Assembly (NCBI GenBank): GCA_035762175.1
Contig: DASTPP010000171.1
Location: forward strand, 71,962 to 135,961
DNA length: 64,000 nucleotides
Reading direction: 5' to 3'
DNA from: DASTPP01 sp035762175
Lineage (GTDB): Bacteria; Myxococcota_A; Polyangia; Polyangiales; Polyangiaceae
The translations under genes and the position numbers were made by a program. Positions 37,820-46,834 of this stretch are shown here, piece after piece (the stretch's first letter is position 1; each line of letters opens with the position of its first letter). The notes beneath the pieces are model-generated. The model did no database searches and was not told the DNA's origin. It saw nothing but the letters and a program-made list of their open reading frames with translations.

Positions 37820-39911
37820 GGGCGGCGGGCCGCCCGGGGGGGGCGGGCGCCGGCTCATGGCCTCGAGCCGCTCGGCGAGCCCCGCGTGCCGGGCGGCGAA
37901 GGCCTCGCCGCGCGCCCGGAGCGCCAGGGCGAGCGCGGCGGGCAGATCGAGGGCGCGGCCCGCGGCGAGGCGCTCGGGGTACGAGCGCTCGTAGTCGGCC
38001 GGCACGCGCAAGAGCCAGTTCGAGTCGTTGACCTCGCCCGGCGCGTTGTAGATCTCGCGCAGGCCGAAAAGATCGGGGAAGAAGACGACCACGTTCTTCG
38101 CCGGGCAGGCGAAGAGGTCGGCCGCCATCGCCTCGACCAGCCGGCCCGGGTCGGCCGCGAGGGCGGCGGCGAGCGCCGCGCGGGCGGGGCCCTCAGGCCG
38201 CAGGCGCGAGGCGACGTAGGCGGCGCGCGCGGCGAGCCGGCCCGCGGCGCGCCACTCTTCGGCGAGCCGCCAGAGCGGCTTGGTGTCGTGGTTGCCCGCC
38301 ATCACCCAGTCTTCGGGCGCGGCGTTCTCGGACCGGTAGACGTCGCGGGGGTCGTCGACGTTCGCCTTCTGCGTGATGCGGAAGCGCCCGAGCCCGTTCG
38401 CCTCGCGCACCAGGCCGAGCGGGTAGGGCTGCGTGCTCAAGACCTCGCAGAGCACGTCGCCGCGCGACCGGCCCTGCGCCGCGGCGGCCTCGAGCACGAC
38501 GCCGAAGAGCGCGCCGTAGCGGGCGACCTGCGCGTCGTCGAGCTCGCGCACCCGCCCGTCGGCGTAGCGCGCGACCGCGCGGTCGATCTGCCCGGGCCGG
38601 GCGATGGCGTAGGCCGCGAGCGCGGGGTGGTCGGGCTCGTCGGGCGACTCGAAGAGGCGCGCGCCGCTCTGCACCGCGGCGAAGGGGTCGGCCTCGCCCG
38701 TGCGGTAGACCCAGGGGCAGACGAGCCCGTGCGGGTGGTCGAGGCGCACGCCGTCGTAGTCGCGGAGCATGGCGAGCATGCGCCGGCGCACGAAGCGCAA
38801 GACCGGCCCCTCGCCGCCGCCGGGCGCGGCGTACCGGGCCGGATCGAGGACGGGGTAGTTCCAGGGTTGGCCCTCGGGGTTGGTGCGGCTCGGCGGCGCG
38901 CCCATCGCGTACCCCTCGAGGAAGAGCGAGCGGTACGCCCACAGGTCGCGGATCGAATAGCCGACCTGCAGATCGCCGAAGAGCTTGAGGCCGAGCCCGC
39001 CGAGCTCGCCCCGCAGGCGCGCATGCTGCTCGCGGGCGACGAGCTGCCCGAAGGCGAAGCGCTCGAGGTCGGCGCCGCGGCGCTCGCGCAGCTCGCCGAG
39101 CCGCCGCGCGCACGCGCGCTCCTCGCCGGGGCGCGGGCTGTAGAGGCGGCGGTCGGGCGGCAGGCCCGGCCCCTCGGGCCAGCGCCGCCAGTCGATCTGC
39201 CCGTGCTCGCGGGCGAGGGCCTCGTAGGCGGCGGCCGGCTCGAGCCAGTCGGCCTCGGCCTCGCGGAAGGCGTCGAGCGCCGAGAGCCGGCCCGCGACCG
39301 GCCCCCCCTCGCCCGCCGCGCGCCGCGCCCGGAGCGCCTCGTAGGCCGCGTCGAGCAGGCCGGCCTGGGCGCGGAACGCGTACTCGTAGCGCGCGCGGGG
39401 CGGGCCGCCCTCGGGCACGCCCCGGCGGGCCGCCGCGAGCGCCGAGGCGGGCAAGAGGCCGCCCCAGGCCTCGCCCGCGAGCTCGTCGAGATCGAGGCTC
39501 ACCTCGTTGCGGGCGAAGATGGCGCCGTCATAAGGCGAAGGGTTGCCCTCGGTGGTCAGCCCCTGGGGGCCGAGCTGCAGGCCGTCGAAGCCGAGCGCGC
39601 GGGCGAAGCGCAGAAAGCGCCGCGCCCCCTCGCCGTAGGGCGAGCCCACGCCGAGCCCGCCCGAAGGCCCCTCGGGGAAGCTGTAATCGTGAATGAGGAG
39701 CACGAAGTTCTCGACCCCGAGCGCCTCGAGCGCCGCCCGGACGGTCTCCCTTCCGCTTGCGTCCATTCGGGCGTTGTAGCGCATGCTCACGCCGGCGCGG
39801 ACGTTACCGCGCGCGCCGGCGTCGGGGCACCGGGCTTGCATTTCCGGCGCGGCGTGGCCGGGTGTGTGCGCCCCTCCTCGCGAACGGGCGCCGGGCCCGA
39901 GAGGTGCGACC

Positions 39912-40193
39912 ATGAGCCAGGAACCGCGACGCGAGGTCCCCGACAAAGCCCGACCTCTGCCGGACGACGACGACCGGCCGAGCTCGCCCGACGTCGAGCG
40001 CGACGAGGGCGGTGATCCGCGCGAAGAGCGGGGCGTCGATGACGCAGTCAATCAAGTCGGCCCCGGTCGGGCCCCCGGCGACGCGGGGCGCGGCGTCGAC
40101 GATGCGGTCAACCAGCTCGACCGCGGCGACTCCGAAGCGGGCGCGGGCAGCGACGAAGAGGGCCCGATCGGAAGGCCCGGGGCCGAAGCCTGA
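39912..40193 (+). CDS. Small acidic disordered protein
   Basis: This 93-residue protein starts after GAGAGG with MSQEPRREVPDKARPLPDDD. It is rich in Asp, Glu, Pro and Gly and lacks hydrophobic segments. RGVDDAVNQ occurs twice (about residues 43 and 65), giving an internal duplication. The opening LPDDDDRPSSPDVERDE closely resembles LPEDDRPTLPDINLDD in the small gene 110 bp downstream, so the two look paralogous. Function is unknown. Confidence 0.65.
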   Translation: MSQEPRREVPDKARPLPDDDDRPSSPDVERDEGGDPREERGVDDAVNQVGPGRAPGDAGRGVDDAVNQLDRGDSEAGAGSDEEGPIGRPGAEA

Positions 40194-40303
40194 GCGGCCC
40201 TCGCGCGCGTGGCATCGCGATTGCACGACGTTTCGCGAGAACCTCGTGACACCACGGGCCCGCGGCCTCGGCCGAGGGCTTTTCTCGAGAGGGAGCCAAC
40301 GCG

Positions 40304-40474
40304 ATGAACCCGAAGAAGCCGCTGATCAAGGAGCCGAGCTCGCTGCCCGAAGACGACCGCCCCACCCTGCCTGACATCAACCTGGACGACGTGGACGAAG
40401 ACGCCGACACCCTGCCCCGCCTCCGCCGCGACGATGACATCGGCTCGGTGCAGCGGCCGCCTTCCGATTCTTGA
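40304..40474 (+). CDS. Small acidic protein, paralogue of the preceding gene
   Basis: The 56-residue frame begins MNPKKPLIKEPSSLPEDDRP, continues TLPDINLDDVDEDADTLPRL and ends RPPSDS. It is preceded by GAGAGGGAG at a good distance from the ATG. Composition is strongly acidic with a basic N-terminus, and the central motif matches the preceding small protein. Codon use fits the neighbours (G/C at most third positions). Function is unknown. Confidence 0.6.
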   Translation: MNPKKPLIKEPSSLPEDDRPTLPDINLDDVDEDADTLPRLRRDDDIGSVQRPPSDS

Positions 40475-40505
40475 TTGAAAGGGCCGCCGCGCCCGCCCCG
40501 GCGCG

Positions 40506-40620
40506 CTCGATCGTGCGGCGACGCGGCGGCGGGCCCCGCTCACGCGGCGACGCGCCCGCGGCGGGCGTCGCTCACGCGGCGGCGAGGCGACCGCGGGCGC
40601 CGCTCACGCAGCGGCGAGCC
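40506..40620. repeat. 32-bp tandem repeat spanning the stop codon of the adjacent gene
   Basis: CTCACGC-G/A-GCGGCG units start at 40539, 40571 and 40603, with a degenerate copy from about 40506. The TCA (stop of the minus-strand oxidoreductase at 40604-40606) recurs at 40540 and 40572. Confidence 0.8.
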
Positions 40621-41203
40621 AGCCGGCGGCGGCGCGCTCGGCGGCGAGGCTGACGGGGGCCCGGCGGGCGAGCGCGTAGATGGCACCGCCGAGCGCCGAG
40701 GCGATGCGGGCGTGGTCGAGCGGGCCGCAGTCGACCGGCGCGAAGCCGAGCTGCTCGGCGAGCGACGCGACGGCCGCCTTCGCCCCGGCGTCGTCGCCGC
40801 AAAGCAAGAAGGGCGCGCCGTATTCGCAAAGCGGCACCGCGTCGGCCAGGTCGAGCGCCTCTTGCGGCACGTCGAAGAAGGCCCGCACGACGCGCGCGCC
40901 CGGCGCGCCCCGGGGGGCCTTCGGGTCGAAGGCGCCGGCGCCGCGGCAGTCGACGACGATCGTGCCGCGGGCGCCCGCGCTCGGCTCGGCGTAGGGGTCG
41001 GGGCCCGAACGCAGCGTGTAGACCAGCACCTCGCCGAAGCGCGCGGCGGCCTCGAAGTTGCCGAAGCGGCCGCCCGCCGCCGCGGCGGCCTCGCGGGCCG
41101 CGTCGAGATCGCGCGCGCCGAAGTAGAGCTCGTGCCCCTGTCGCGACAGAAGGACGCCGAGCGCCCGCCCCACGCCGCCAGTGCCGATGATGCCGAGTTT
41201 CAC
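40604..41203 (-). CDS. NADP-binding oxidoreductase (F420-dependent NADP reductase-like)
   Basis: This 199-residue protein opens with a Rossmann motif VKLGIIGTGGVGRALGVLLS, then HELYFGARDLDAAREAA, typical of coenzyme F420-dependent NADP oxidoreductases and related NAD(P)-binding proteins. Later parts (EVLVYTLRSG, RGTIVVDCRGAGAFDPKAP, FDVPQEALDLADAVPLCEYG) follow the fold. Whether it uses F420 is not known. The GTG at 41203 is chosen because GGAG precedes it and the domain starts there. Confidence 0.82.
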   Translation of the reverse strand: MKLGIIGTGGVGRALGVLLSRQGHELYFGARDLDAAREAAAAAGGRFGNFEAAARFGEVLVYTLRSGPDPYAEPSAGARGTIVVDCRGAGAFDPKAPRGAPGARVVRAFFDVPQEALDLADAVPLCEYGAPFLLCGDDAGAKAAVASLAEQLGFAPVDCGPLDHARIASALGGAIYALARRAPVSLAAERAAAGWLAAA

Positions 41204-41719
41204 GTCGGTGGTCTCCGAAAGCGAAGGTCTCGCGTCGACCCCGGCGCCGGCGTGCGGGGAAGTACGCCGCGGACGGTGTCCGAGGTGGTGACGCGAGCGC
41301 ACGCTCAGCAAGAAGCGAGCCCGCCGCCCTTCTGCTTGCCGCGCCAGCGAGCGCCGGCGCCCTGCGCAGTGCTCTCGTGAACGCGTGGCCGGGCGCCGCG
41401 CGTGAAGCCGGAGCTACCCTACACCGGCGCGGGCGCCCGAGCGCTGAGCCAGCCGTGCCGAGCCGCGACGACGCGGACATGCGCCCCGAGCGGGGCGTTC
41501 CGCCACGCGCGCCCGGGGCCGGCGGGCTGTAGGGAGGTTGCCCGTCATGCGACGTGCGTTCCGCCACGCGCGCCCGGGGCCGGCGCCGCCGGGGGGCCCG
41601 CTCAGCCCGCGCGCTCGTTCGGGTTCGCGCTCGCGGGCCCTTTTCGAAGCCGTTTCGACCCGAGAAGGCCGCCCCGCGCCGATCGGCGGGCTCAGATGAG
41701 CCCGCGCCGATCGGCGGGC
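41204..41719. other. Intergenic region with a 30-bp direct repeat
   Basis: Two copies of a 30-bp sequence beginning GCGTTCCGCCACGCGCGCCC occur at 41495-41524 and 41556-41585, with starts 61 bp apart. No gene is supported in this stretch between two minus-strand genes. Confidence 0.6.
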
Positions 41720-41728
41720 TCAGACGAG
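41673..41728. repeat. 28-bp tandem duplication spanning the yaeQ-like gene's stop codon
   Basis: Two units, 41673-41700 and 41701-41728, share CCCGCGCCGATCGGCGGGCT and differ at one base (CAGATGAG versus CAGACGAG). The real stop (41720-41722) is duplicated at 41692-41694. Confidence 0.85.
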
Positions 41729-42259
41729 GGGGTGGGCGCTCACCTTGCCGTGGAAGGTCTGCGCGCCGACCGTGACGTAGAGCTCGCCGCCGGTGTGCAC
41801 GACGGCCCAGAGGGCGTCGCGCCCGGTGGCGCCCTCGAGGGCGTCGAGCAGCGGGGGCTCGAGGGCGTAGAGCTCGATGCGCTCGGCGCGGTGGATGGTG
41901 CGGCCGGCGAGCGCGCGCTTGACCATGGCCGGATCGTGGTGGGTCACGACGACGACGCGCTCGGCGGCCTTGCTCGCCTTGTGCAGGCGCTCGGCCGCGG
42001 GGGCGCCGACCTCGACCCAGAGCTGGGTGCGGCCGTCAGGGGTCTTCGCCCAGAGCGCGGGCTCTTCGGACGCGGCGAGCCCGCGGGTGAAGGCGAGGCC
42101 CTCTTGGTAAAGGAGGCAGTAGGCGAGCGCGCGCGCGAACAGGTAGCGCGCGGCCTCGGAGGGGTGGCGCGCGAGGCGCAGGTCGAGCTTCTCGTAGACG
42201 CCGCGATCGACGTCCGAGAGGTCGATGCGGAGGTGATACATCGTCGCGGTGAGCGCCAT
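41720..42259 (-). CDS. YaeQ family protein
   Basis: This 179-residue protein matches YaeQ throughout: MALTATMYHLRIDLSDVDRG, LRLARHPSEAARYLFARALA, EGLAFTRGLAASEEPALW, GRTQLWVEVGAPAAERLHKA and ERVVVVTHHD. YaeQ has a PD-(D/E)XK nuclease-like fold and was first described as an RfaH suppressor; its role is unsettled. ATG 42259 gives the usual family start; an upstream ATG at 42283 is less likely. Confidence 0.92.
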   Translation of the reverse strand: MALTATMYHLRIDLSDVDRGVYEKLDLRLARHPSEAARYLFARALAYCLLYQEGLAFTRGLAASEEPALWAKTPDGRTQLWVEVGAPAAERLHKASKAAERVVVVTHHDPAMVKRALAGRTIHRAERIELYALEPPLLDALEGATGRDALWAVVHTGGELYVTVGAQTFHGKVSAHPLV

Positions 42260-42419
42260 GGCCGCCGGGCGGTCTCGTAGCACATCGGCGTCCGGGGCCG
42301 GCGGCCGAGGCCCCCCGCCGCCCCCCGGGGCGCCGGCCCGCCGGGGCGCCCCAAGCAGGGGCCGTGCCTGTCACGCGATTGTCACGTTTGGCCTTGCAAA
42401 GGCCTTGGAGTTCACGAAG

Positions 42420-44090
42420 ATGTCACCTAGGTCGGTGACGCCTCCCTCTTCGATTCGAGCGCCCAGGCTTTCGCCGGCGAGGCCCGGCCGAAAGCGACCC
42501 GAGCCGCGGCTGCGCGCGGTCGTCGGAGAGAACGCGGTGGCCGACTGGGCGTCGCTGCTCGGCGATCTGTCGCGCCCCTCGGTGCTGGGGCGGCCCGAAG
42601 ACGACCCGGTCGAGTGGCGGGTGCACGACCGCACCCACGTCGAGTTCGCCATCGACTACCCGGCCGCCGGGGGCGCCGAGCCCTACCGCTGGGAGGCCTA
42701 CTTTTTCGTGCCGTCGAGCTTCCGGCTCGACGAGACGACGTACGACAAGAAAGAGCTCTACGACGATCTGCAGTCGTACGTGCGGCTGGCGGTGCCCGAG
42801 CTGCCCTTTTCGCGCCTCGCCGACGACGGCCCCGCGGGGCCGCTCGGCCGGCTCAAGGCGGCGCTCGGGGCGGCCGCCGGCGTGCCCGAGGGCTCGGCGG
42901 CGGCGGCCGAGGCGGGGCAAGAGCTGCGGCTCTTCGCCTGCTACCTGCGCGCGACGGGGCTCTCGGCGCTGCGCGAGGTCGAGCGGGCGGCCGAGGCGCC
43001 GGCCGAGGGCGGGGCCGAGCTGCGCGCGCTCTCGGCCGCGTTCGGCCAGAGCTGCGCCCGGGTCGCGCGCGCCTTCCGGGCGGCGGTCGACGGGGCGCTC
43101 GCCGAGGGCCTGCCCGCCGAGCTCGCCACCGTCGCCCGCTGGACGGACGAAGACGTCTCGCTCGTGCTCGAATCGCTCTGCGCGAGCCTCGCCGTCTCGC
43201 TCGAGCGGCAGGCCGAGGGCGACGGGCGCCTCGTGGCCCTGGCCGAGCACGTCGCCGCGCTCGCCGTCGGCGAGACGCGCCACCGGCTCGCGCGCGGCTA
43301 CGACTCGGTCGTCGACGGCGACGGCGACGAGCGGCAGTTCGAGCACCTCGAGTTCCGCCGGCACGTGCTCAAGCGCTTCACCTCGTCGACGCTCTGGCTC
43401 TCGCTCGAACGGCGCGAGGGGCCGCAGTGGGTGCTGCACGCGCTCTACGCCGCGGCCGCCGCCGTGGCGATGACCTTCGCCCTCGTCGCGTCGATTCAGA
43501 CGAACCCGTTTTCGCAGCAAATGTTCCAGTATGCCATCTTGGTGGCGGTCGCCTACGCGGCGAAAGATCGCATCAAGGCGGTCTTGCAGAACAACGTCAA
43601 CAAGTGGATAGCAAAGCGCTTCCCCGACCGACTGTGGACGATTCGAGACCACGAGCGCGGCCACGATCTCGGCGTCATCACCGAGCGCGCGGGCTTTCTG
43701 CCCTTCCGGCGCGTGCCCGGCGACGTCTTGCAGATGCGGCGGCTGACGCGCGAGCACGCCCTCGAAGAGCAGGCGCGCCCCGAGGTGGTGCTCTGGCACA
43801 AAAAGACCGTCGCGCTGCGCCCCGAGGCGGGCGTGCCCAAGCCCTTCCCCGCCCTGACCGAGATCTTTCGGCTCAACCTGCGGCAGTGGCTCGAGCACAC
43901 CGACGACCCGAACCGCAAGTTTCTCTTCGCCGACCCGCGCGACGCGCGCATCTACTCGGCGACGGCGCGGCGCGTCTACAACATCAACGTCGTCTACCGC
44001 TTGACGCGCGGGGCCGAAGAGGCGCCCTGGCACCGCATTCGCGTCGTGGTCTCGCGCAAGGGCATCGAGCGCATCGACGACATTCGCTGA
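42420..44090 (+). CDS. Hypothetical membrane protein
   Basis: This 556-residue protein starts at an ATG preceded by GGAG. The first 310 residues are soluble, opening with a segment suited to binding (EWRVHDRTHVEFAIDYPA; WEAYFFVPSSFRLDETTYDK) and then Ala/Glu-rich helices. Two hydrophobic segments at about 337-360 and 368-381 sit before a conserved-looking NNVNKWIAKRFPDRLW. The C-terminal domain is beta-rich and ends WHRIRVVVSRKGIERIDDIR. No named family is recognised. Confidence 0.8.
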   Translation: MSPRSVTPPSSIRAPRLSPARPGRKRPEPRLRAVVGENAVADWASLLGDLSRPSVLGRPEDDPVEWRVHDRTHVEFAIDYPAAGGAEPYRWEAYFFVPSSFRLDETTYDKKELYDDLQSYVRLAVPELPFSRLADDGPAGPLGRLKAALGAAAGVPEGSAAAAEAGQELRLFACYLRATGLSALREVERAAEAPAEGGAELRALSAAFGQSCARVARAFRAAVDGALAEGLPAELATVARWTDEDVSLVLESLCASLAVSLERQAEGDGRLVALAEHVAALAVGETRHRLARGYDSVVDGDGDERQFEHLEFRRHVLKRFTSSTLWLSLERREGPQWVLHALYAAAAAVAMTFALVASIQTNPFSQQMFQYAILVAVAYAAKDRIKAVLQNNVNKWIAKRFPDRLWTIRDHERGHDLGVITERAGFLPFRRVPGDVLQMRRLTREHALEEQARPEVVLWHKKTVALRPEAGVPKPFPALTEIFRLNLRQWLEHTDDPNRKFLFADPRDARIYSATARRVYNINVVYRLTRGAEEAPWHRIRVVVSRKGIERIDDIR

Positions 44091-44163
44091 GCGCCGGGGC
44101 TGCGGGCCGGGCGGGGCGTCGTGTAGACTATCCGGCCCCCCTCCCCCGCCCGGAGCCCGCGCC

Positions 44164-44961
44164 ATGCTACGCCCCCTCGCCGCCTCGCTCGCCGCCGGCC
44201 TGCTGCTCGCTTCGCCCGCCGAGGCCCTCGCCGACGGCCTCGCCCTGCCCTTCGGCGACGCGTGCTGGGGCGGCGCCCCCGACGCCGACGCCGACGGGCT
44301 CGACGACGACTGCGAGCAGGCGCTCGCCGTCGCCTTCCAGCCGCGGCTCTGGTTCGACTCGGGCGAGAGCGGCTTCGGCCGCCGGCCCTACTTCGCGGTC
44401 AAGAGCCAGAGCTTCGCCGCGCGCACCGTGCAGATCTTCTACCTCGACGCCTTCTACGACGACACCGGCGTCAGCACCGGGCACGACGGCGACCCCGAGT
44501 TTCAGCTCTTCGAGGTGCACCTCTCGGCCGGCAAATGGCTGCTCGACTGGGCCTACCTCTCGGCGCACCGAAAGAGCGTCTGCGATTCGTCCGACTGGTA
44601 CGCGTTCGACCGGCTCGAGTACGACACCAGCTCTGACCCGCAGAACGCCTTCCGGGGCCGGCCGACGCTCTACGTCGCCGAAGACAAGCACGCGACGTAC
44701 CCCGACCTCGGCGCCTGCGACGCCGGCTGCTTCTTTCAAGACTTCTGCAGCCGCACCACGGCCCAGCGCCTCGACACCTCGGCCGCCCCGCTCGCCTCGC
44801 GCAACGTGGGCTCGACGCAGGTGAAGCTGATCAACAAGGTCATCTTCCGCGAGCAGACCGAGTTTCTGCTCGACGACGTCGAGTTCAAGGGCTGGGACAA
44901 CCAGTGGTACCGCTCGAACTCGCAGGGCTACCGGCGCCACCTCGACGACTTCGGCTTCTGA
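44164..44961 (+). CDS. Secreted protein with Vps62-like architecture
   Basis: This 265-residue protein has a signal peptide (residues 1-24) and a calcium-loop-like DADADGLDDDCE motif. A beta-rich domain follows: FQPRLWFDSGES, IFYLDAFYDDTGVSTGHDGD, FQLFEVHLSAGKWLLDWAYL and the conserved-looking EDKHATYPDLGACD. The H-D-GD and KH-x-YP motifs recall Vps62/DUF946-type proteins. Six base pairs separate it from the PKD-type gene downstream, so the two form an operon. Confidence 0.7.
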   Translation: MLRPLAASLAAGLLLASPAEALADGLALPFGDACWGGAPDADADGLDDDCEQALAVAFQPRLWFDSGESGFGRRPYFAVKSQSFAARTVQIFYLDAFYDDTGVSTGHDGDPEFQLFEVHLSAGKWLLDWAYLSAHRKSVCDSSDWYAFDRLEYDTSSDPQNAFRGRPTLYVAEDKHATYPDLGACDAGCFFQDFCSRTTAQRLDTSAAPLASRNVGSTQVKLINKVIFREQTEFLLDDVEFKGWDNQWYRSNSQGYRRHLDDFGF

Positions 44962-44967
44962 GCCCCG

Positions 44968-46236
44968 ATGCCGGCCGCCCCGCGCCCGCCCGGCGCGCCC
45001 GGCCCCGCGCACGCCGCCGCCCGGCCCCGCGCGCGCCGCGCCGCGGGCCTGGGCGTCGCCGCCCTGCTCGCCGCCCTCGTGTACGCCGTCGGCCGCGATC
45101 GCGAAGGCCCGCCCCCCGGCCCCCGCGCGCCCGAAGGCCACGCCAACGAGGCGGCCGAGCCGGGCCCGCCCCCCGCCACGCCCGAGCCCGCCCGGGGCTC
45201 GCTCGCTGCCGCGCTCGGCGAAGAGCAGATCGCCCTCGACGCGGGCGTGATCATCGAGGCCGTCGAGCAAGAGCGCCCCTGGGCCTGCGCCGGCGCCTCC
45301 TTGAAGCTCTTCGCCCGCGTCGGGGGCGAGCGCGAGCCGGGGGCGCTCACCCGCTGGCTCTGGCAGGGCCCCTCGGGCGTCGAGCTCGAGCCGGGCCCGA
45401 CGCTCTCGTGGCGCGCGCCGCAGGCGCCGGGCCGCTACCGGCTGCGCGTGCAAGTTTGCAACGATCTCGGCGGCCGGCGGGTCGGCATTCTGGCCGAGCG
45501 CGAGCACGCGATCGAGGTGCGGGCCTGCGGCGCGGCCGACGAAGCGGGCGGCCCCTTGCGCGTCCGCGTCGCGCGCTTGCCGGGCGGCGCCTTCCGCTTC
45601 GAAGCGTCGCACGAGGGCGGCGAGCCGCCCCTCGACTACACCTGGGACTTCGACGACGGCTCGCCTCGGACCGAGGCGGGGCCCAGCGTCGAGCACGCCT
45701 TCGAGACCGCCGGTCTCGGGCCCCACGAGGTCCGGGCCTTCGCGGTGCGCGTCGCGGCGCGCCCGGCCTCGGGCGGCCCGCCGCTCGAGGCGACGGCCTT
45801 CGCGGTCGTCCGGGGCCGGCCCGCGCCGCGCGACGCGCCGCCGGTCGAGCTCGACGTCGCGCGCTGGCGCCCGACGCCCGAGGGCGGCTTTCGCAGCCCC
45901 CTCGCCCTGCGCGCGCCGCCCGGCACCGCCATCACCTGGGAGAGGCTCGAGCGCGTCACCCAAAGCTGGGACGACCGCACCCGCAGCGTCACCCTGGCGC
46001 TCGACGAGGCGCTACGGATCGACGAGCGCTTCGAGGGCGGGGGCTTTCGGGGCGAGGCGATCGTCAGCGAGCGCGACTCGGGCCCGGAAGTAAAGCAAGT
46101 TCACGACTTTCTTTACGGCCGCGACGCCCGGGGCGCCGAGGTCGTCGTGTCGTGGACGCCCTTCAAGCGCGAGGCGCCCCCGGGCGGCGGGGGCGGCGGC
46201 CCGAGCGCGCCGGCGGGCGAAGGCGCGGTCGACTGA
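44968..46236 (+). CDS. Membrane-anchored PKD-domain protein
   Basis: This 422-residue protein has a Pro/Arg-rich cytoplasmic start, one TM helix (about residues 27-42), a linker, and Ig-like beta domains. The first has WLWQGPSGVELEPGPTLSWR; the second is a PKD module with FRFEASHEGGEPPLDYTWDF and DDGSPRTEAGPSVEHAF, including the DFDDG signature. PKD modules are extracellular adhesion or spacer domains. The tail is Gly-rich. Confidence 0.82.
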   Translation: MPAAPRPPGAPGPAHAAARPRARRAAGLGVAALLAALVYAVGRDREGPPPGPRAPEGHANEAAEPGPPPATPEPARGSLAAALGEEQIALDAGVIIEAVEQERPWACAGASLKLFARVGGEREPGALTRWLWQGPSGVELEPGPTLSWRAPQAPGRYRLRVQVCNDLGGRRVGILAEREHAIEVRACGAADEAGGPLRVRVARLPGGAFRFEASHEGGEPPLDYTWDFDDGSPRTEAGPSVEHAFETAGLGPHEVRAFAVRVAARPASGGPPLEATAFAVVRGRPAPRDAPPVELDVARWRPTPEGGFRSPLALRAPPGTAITWERLERVTQSWDDRTRSVTLALDEALRIDERFEGGGFRGEAIVSERDSGPEVKQVHDFLYGRDARGAEVVVSWTPFKREAPPGGGGGGPSAPAGEGAVD

Positions 46237-46248
46237 GCCCCGCGACCC

Positions 46249-46326
46249 CTTCCGATTCGGGGCCTTCCGAATCAGGCCCTTCGCTCGAGCTCTTCCGAAT
46301 CAGGCCCTTCGCCCGAGCTCTTCCGA
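46249..46326. repeat. 28-bp tandem repeat after the PKD gene
   Basis: CTTCCGAATCAGGCCCTTCG followed by C-T/C-CGAGCT starts at 46264 and 46292. Partial units start at 46249 and 46320. The array begins 13 bp after the stop at 46236. Confidence 0.8.
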
Positions 46327-46435
46327 GCAGACATCGCAACGAGCGCTGTCCGAGAGGCTGGCACGCGCATTGCTCGACTATCGAGCGTGCTACGAAGGCG
46401 AGGTTCGCCTTTCGCCCCAACGAAGGAGTGATCTC

Positions 46436-46735
46436 ATGAGCAACGAGAGCAACCGCGACGAAGGCGCCGCCCGCGAGCTTGGGGGCAAGATCAAGAAGGG
46501 CATCGGCAACCTCCTCGGCGACGACAAGATGGCGGCCGAGGGCAAGCTGCGAGAGGTCGAGGGGGCGACCCAAAAAGAAGAGGCCAAGGCGGCCGAGCGC
46601 GACAAGGGCGAGATGCAGGCGCTGGGCGGGGCGATCAAGAACCGGGTGGGCCAGATTCTCGGCAATGACAAGATGGCGGCCGAGGGCAAGGTGAAAGAGC
46701 TCGAGGGCGAGCAGCGGCAAAAGCGCAACCGCTGA
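46436..46735 (+). CDS. CsbD-like stress protein with two repeats
   Basis: This 99-residue hydrophilic protein contains two CsbD-like units: GKIKKGIGNLLGDDKMAAEG (about 17-36) and GAIKNRVGQILGNDKMAAEG (about 63-82), each followed by a K-x-x-E-x-EG helix. CsbD proteins are general-stress proteins of unknown mechanism. GAAGGAG lies 9 bp before the ATG. The duplication doubles the usual single-domain length of about 60 residues. Confidence 0.88.
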   Translation: MSNESNRDEGAARELGGKIKKGIGNLLGDDKMAAEGKLREVEGATQKEEAKAAERDKGEMQALGGAIKNRVGQILGNDKMAAEGKVKELEGEQRQKRNR

Positions 46736-46804
46736 GCGTGGCGGGCGTGCGGGGGGGCGCCCGCGCGCCGCGCCCTTGACGGCCGGGGGGCGCGCCTGCG
46801 ATAA

Positions 46805-46821
46805 GGTTGCTCAAAGCAACC
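46805..46821. promoter_or_regulatory. Candidate MarR operator
   Basis: GGTTGCT-CAA-AGCAACC is a perfect 7-bp-arm dyad located 13 bp upstream of the MarR-GNAT start. MarR proteins usually bind such dyads and repress their own gene. The sequence is AT-richer than its surroundings. Confidence 0.55.
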
Positions 46822-46834
46822 AATCGGGTGCGCC

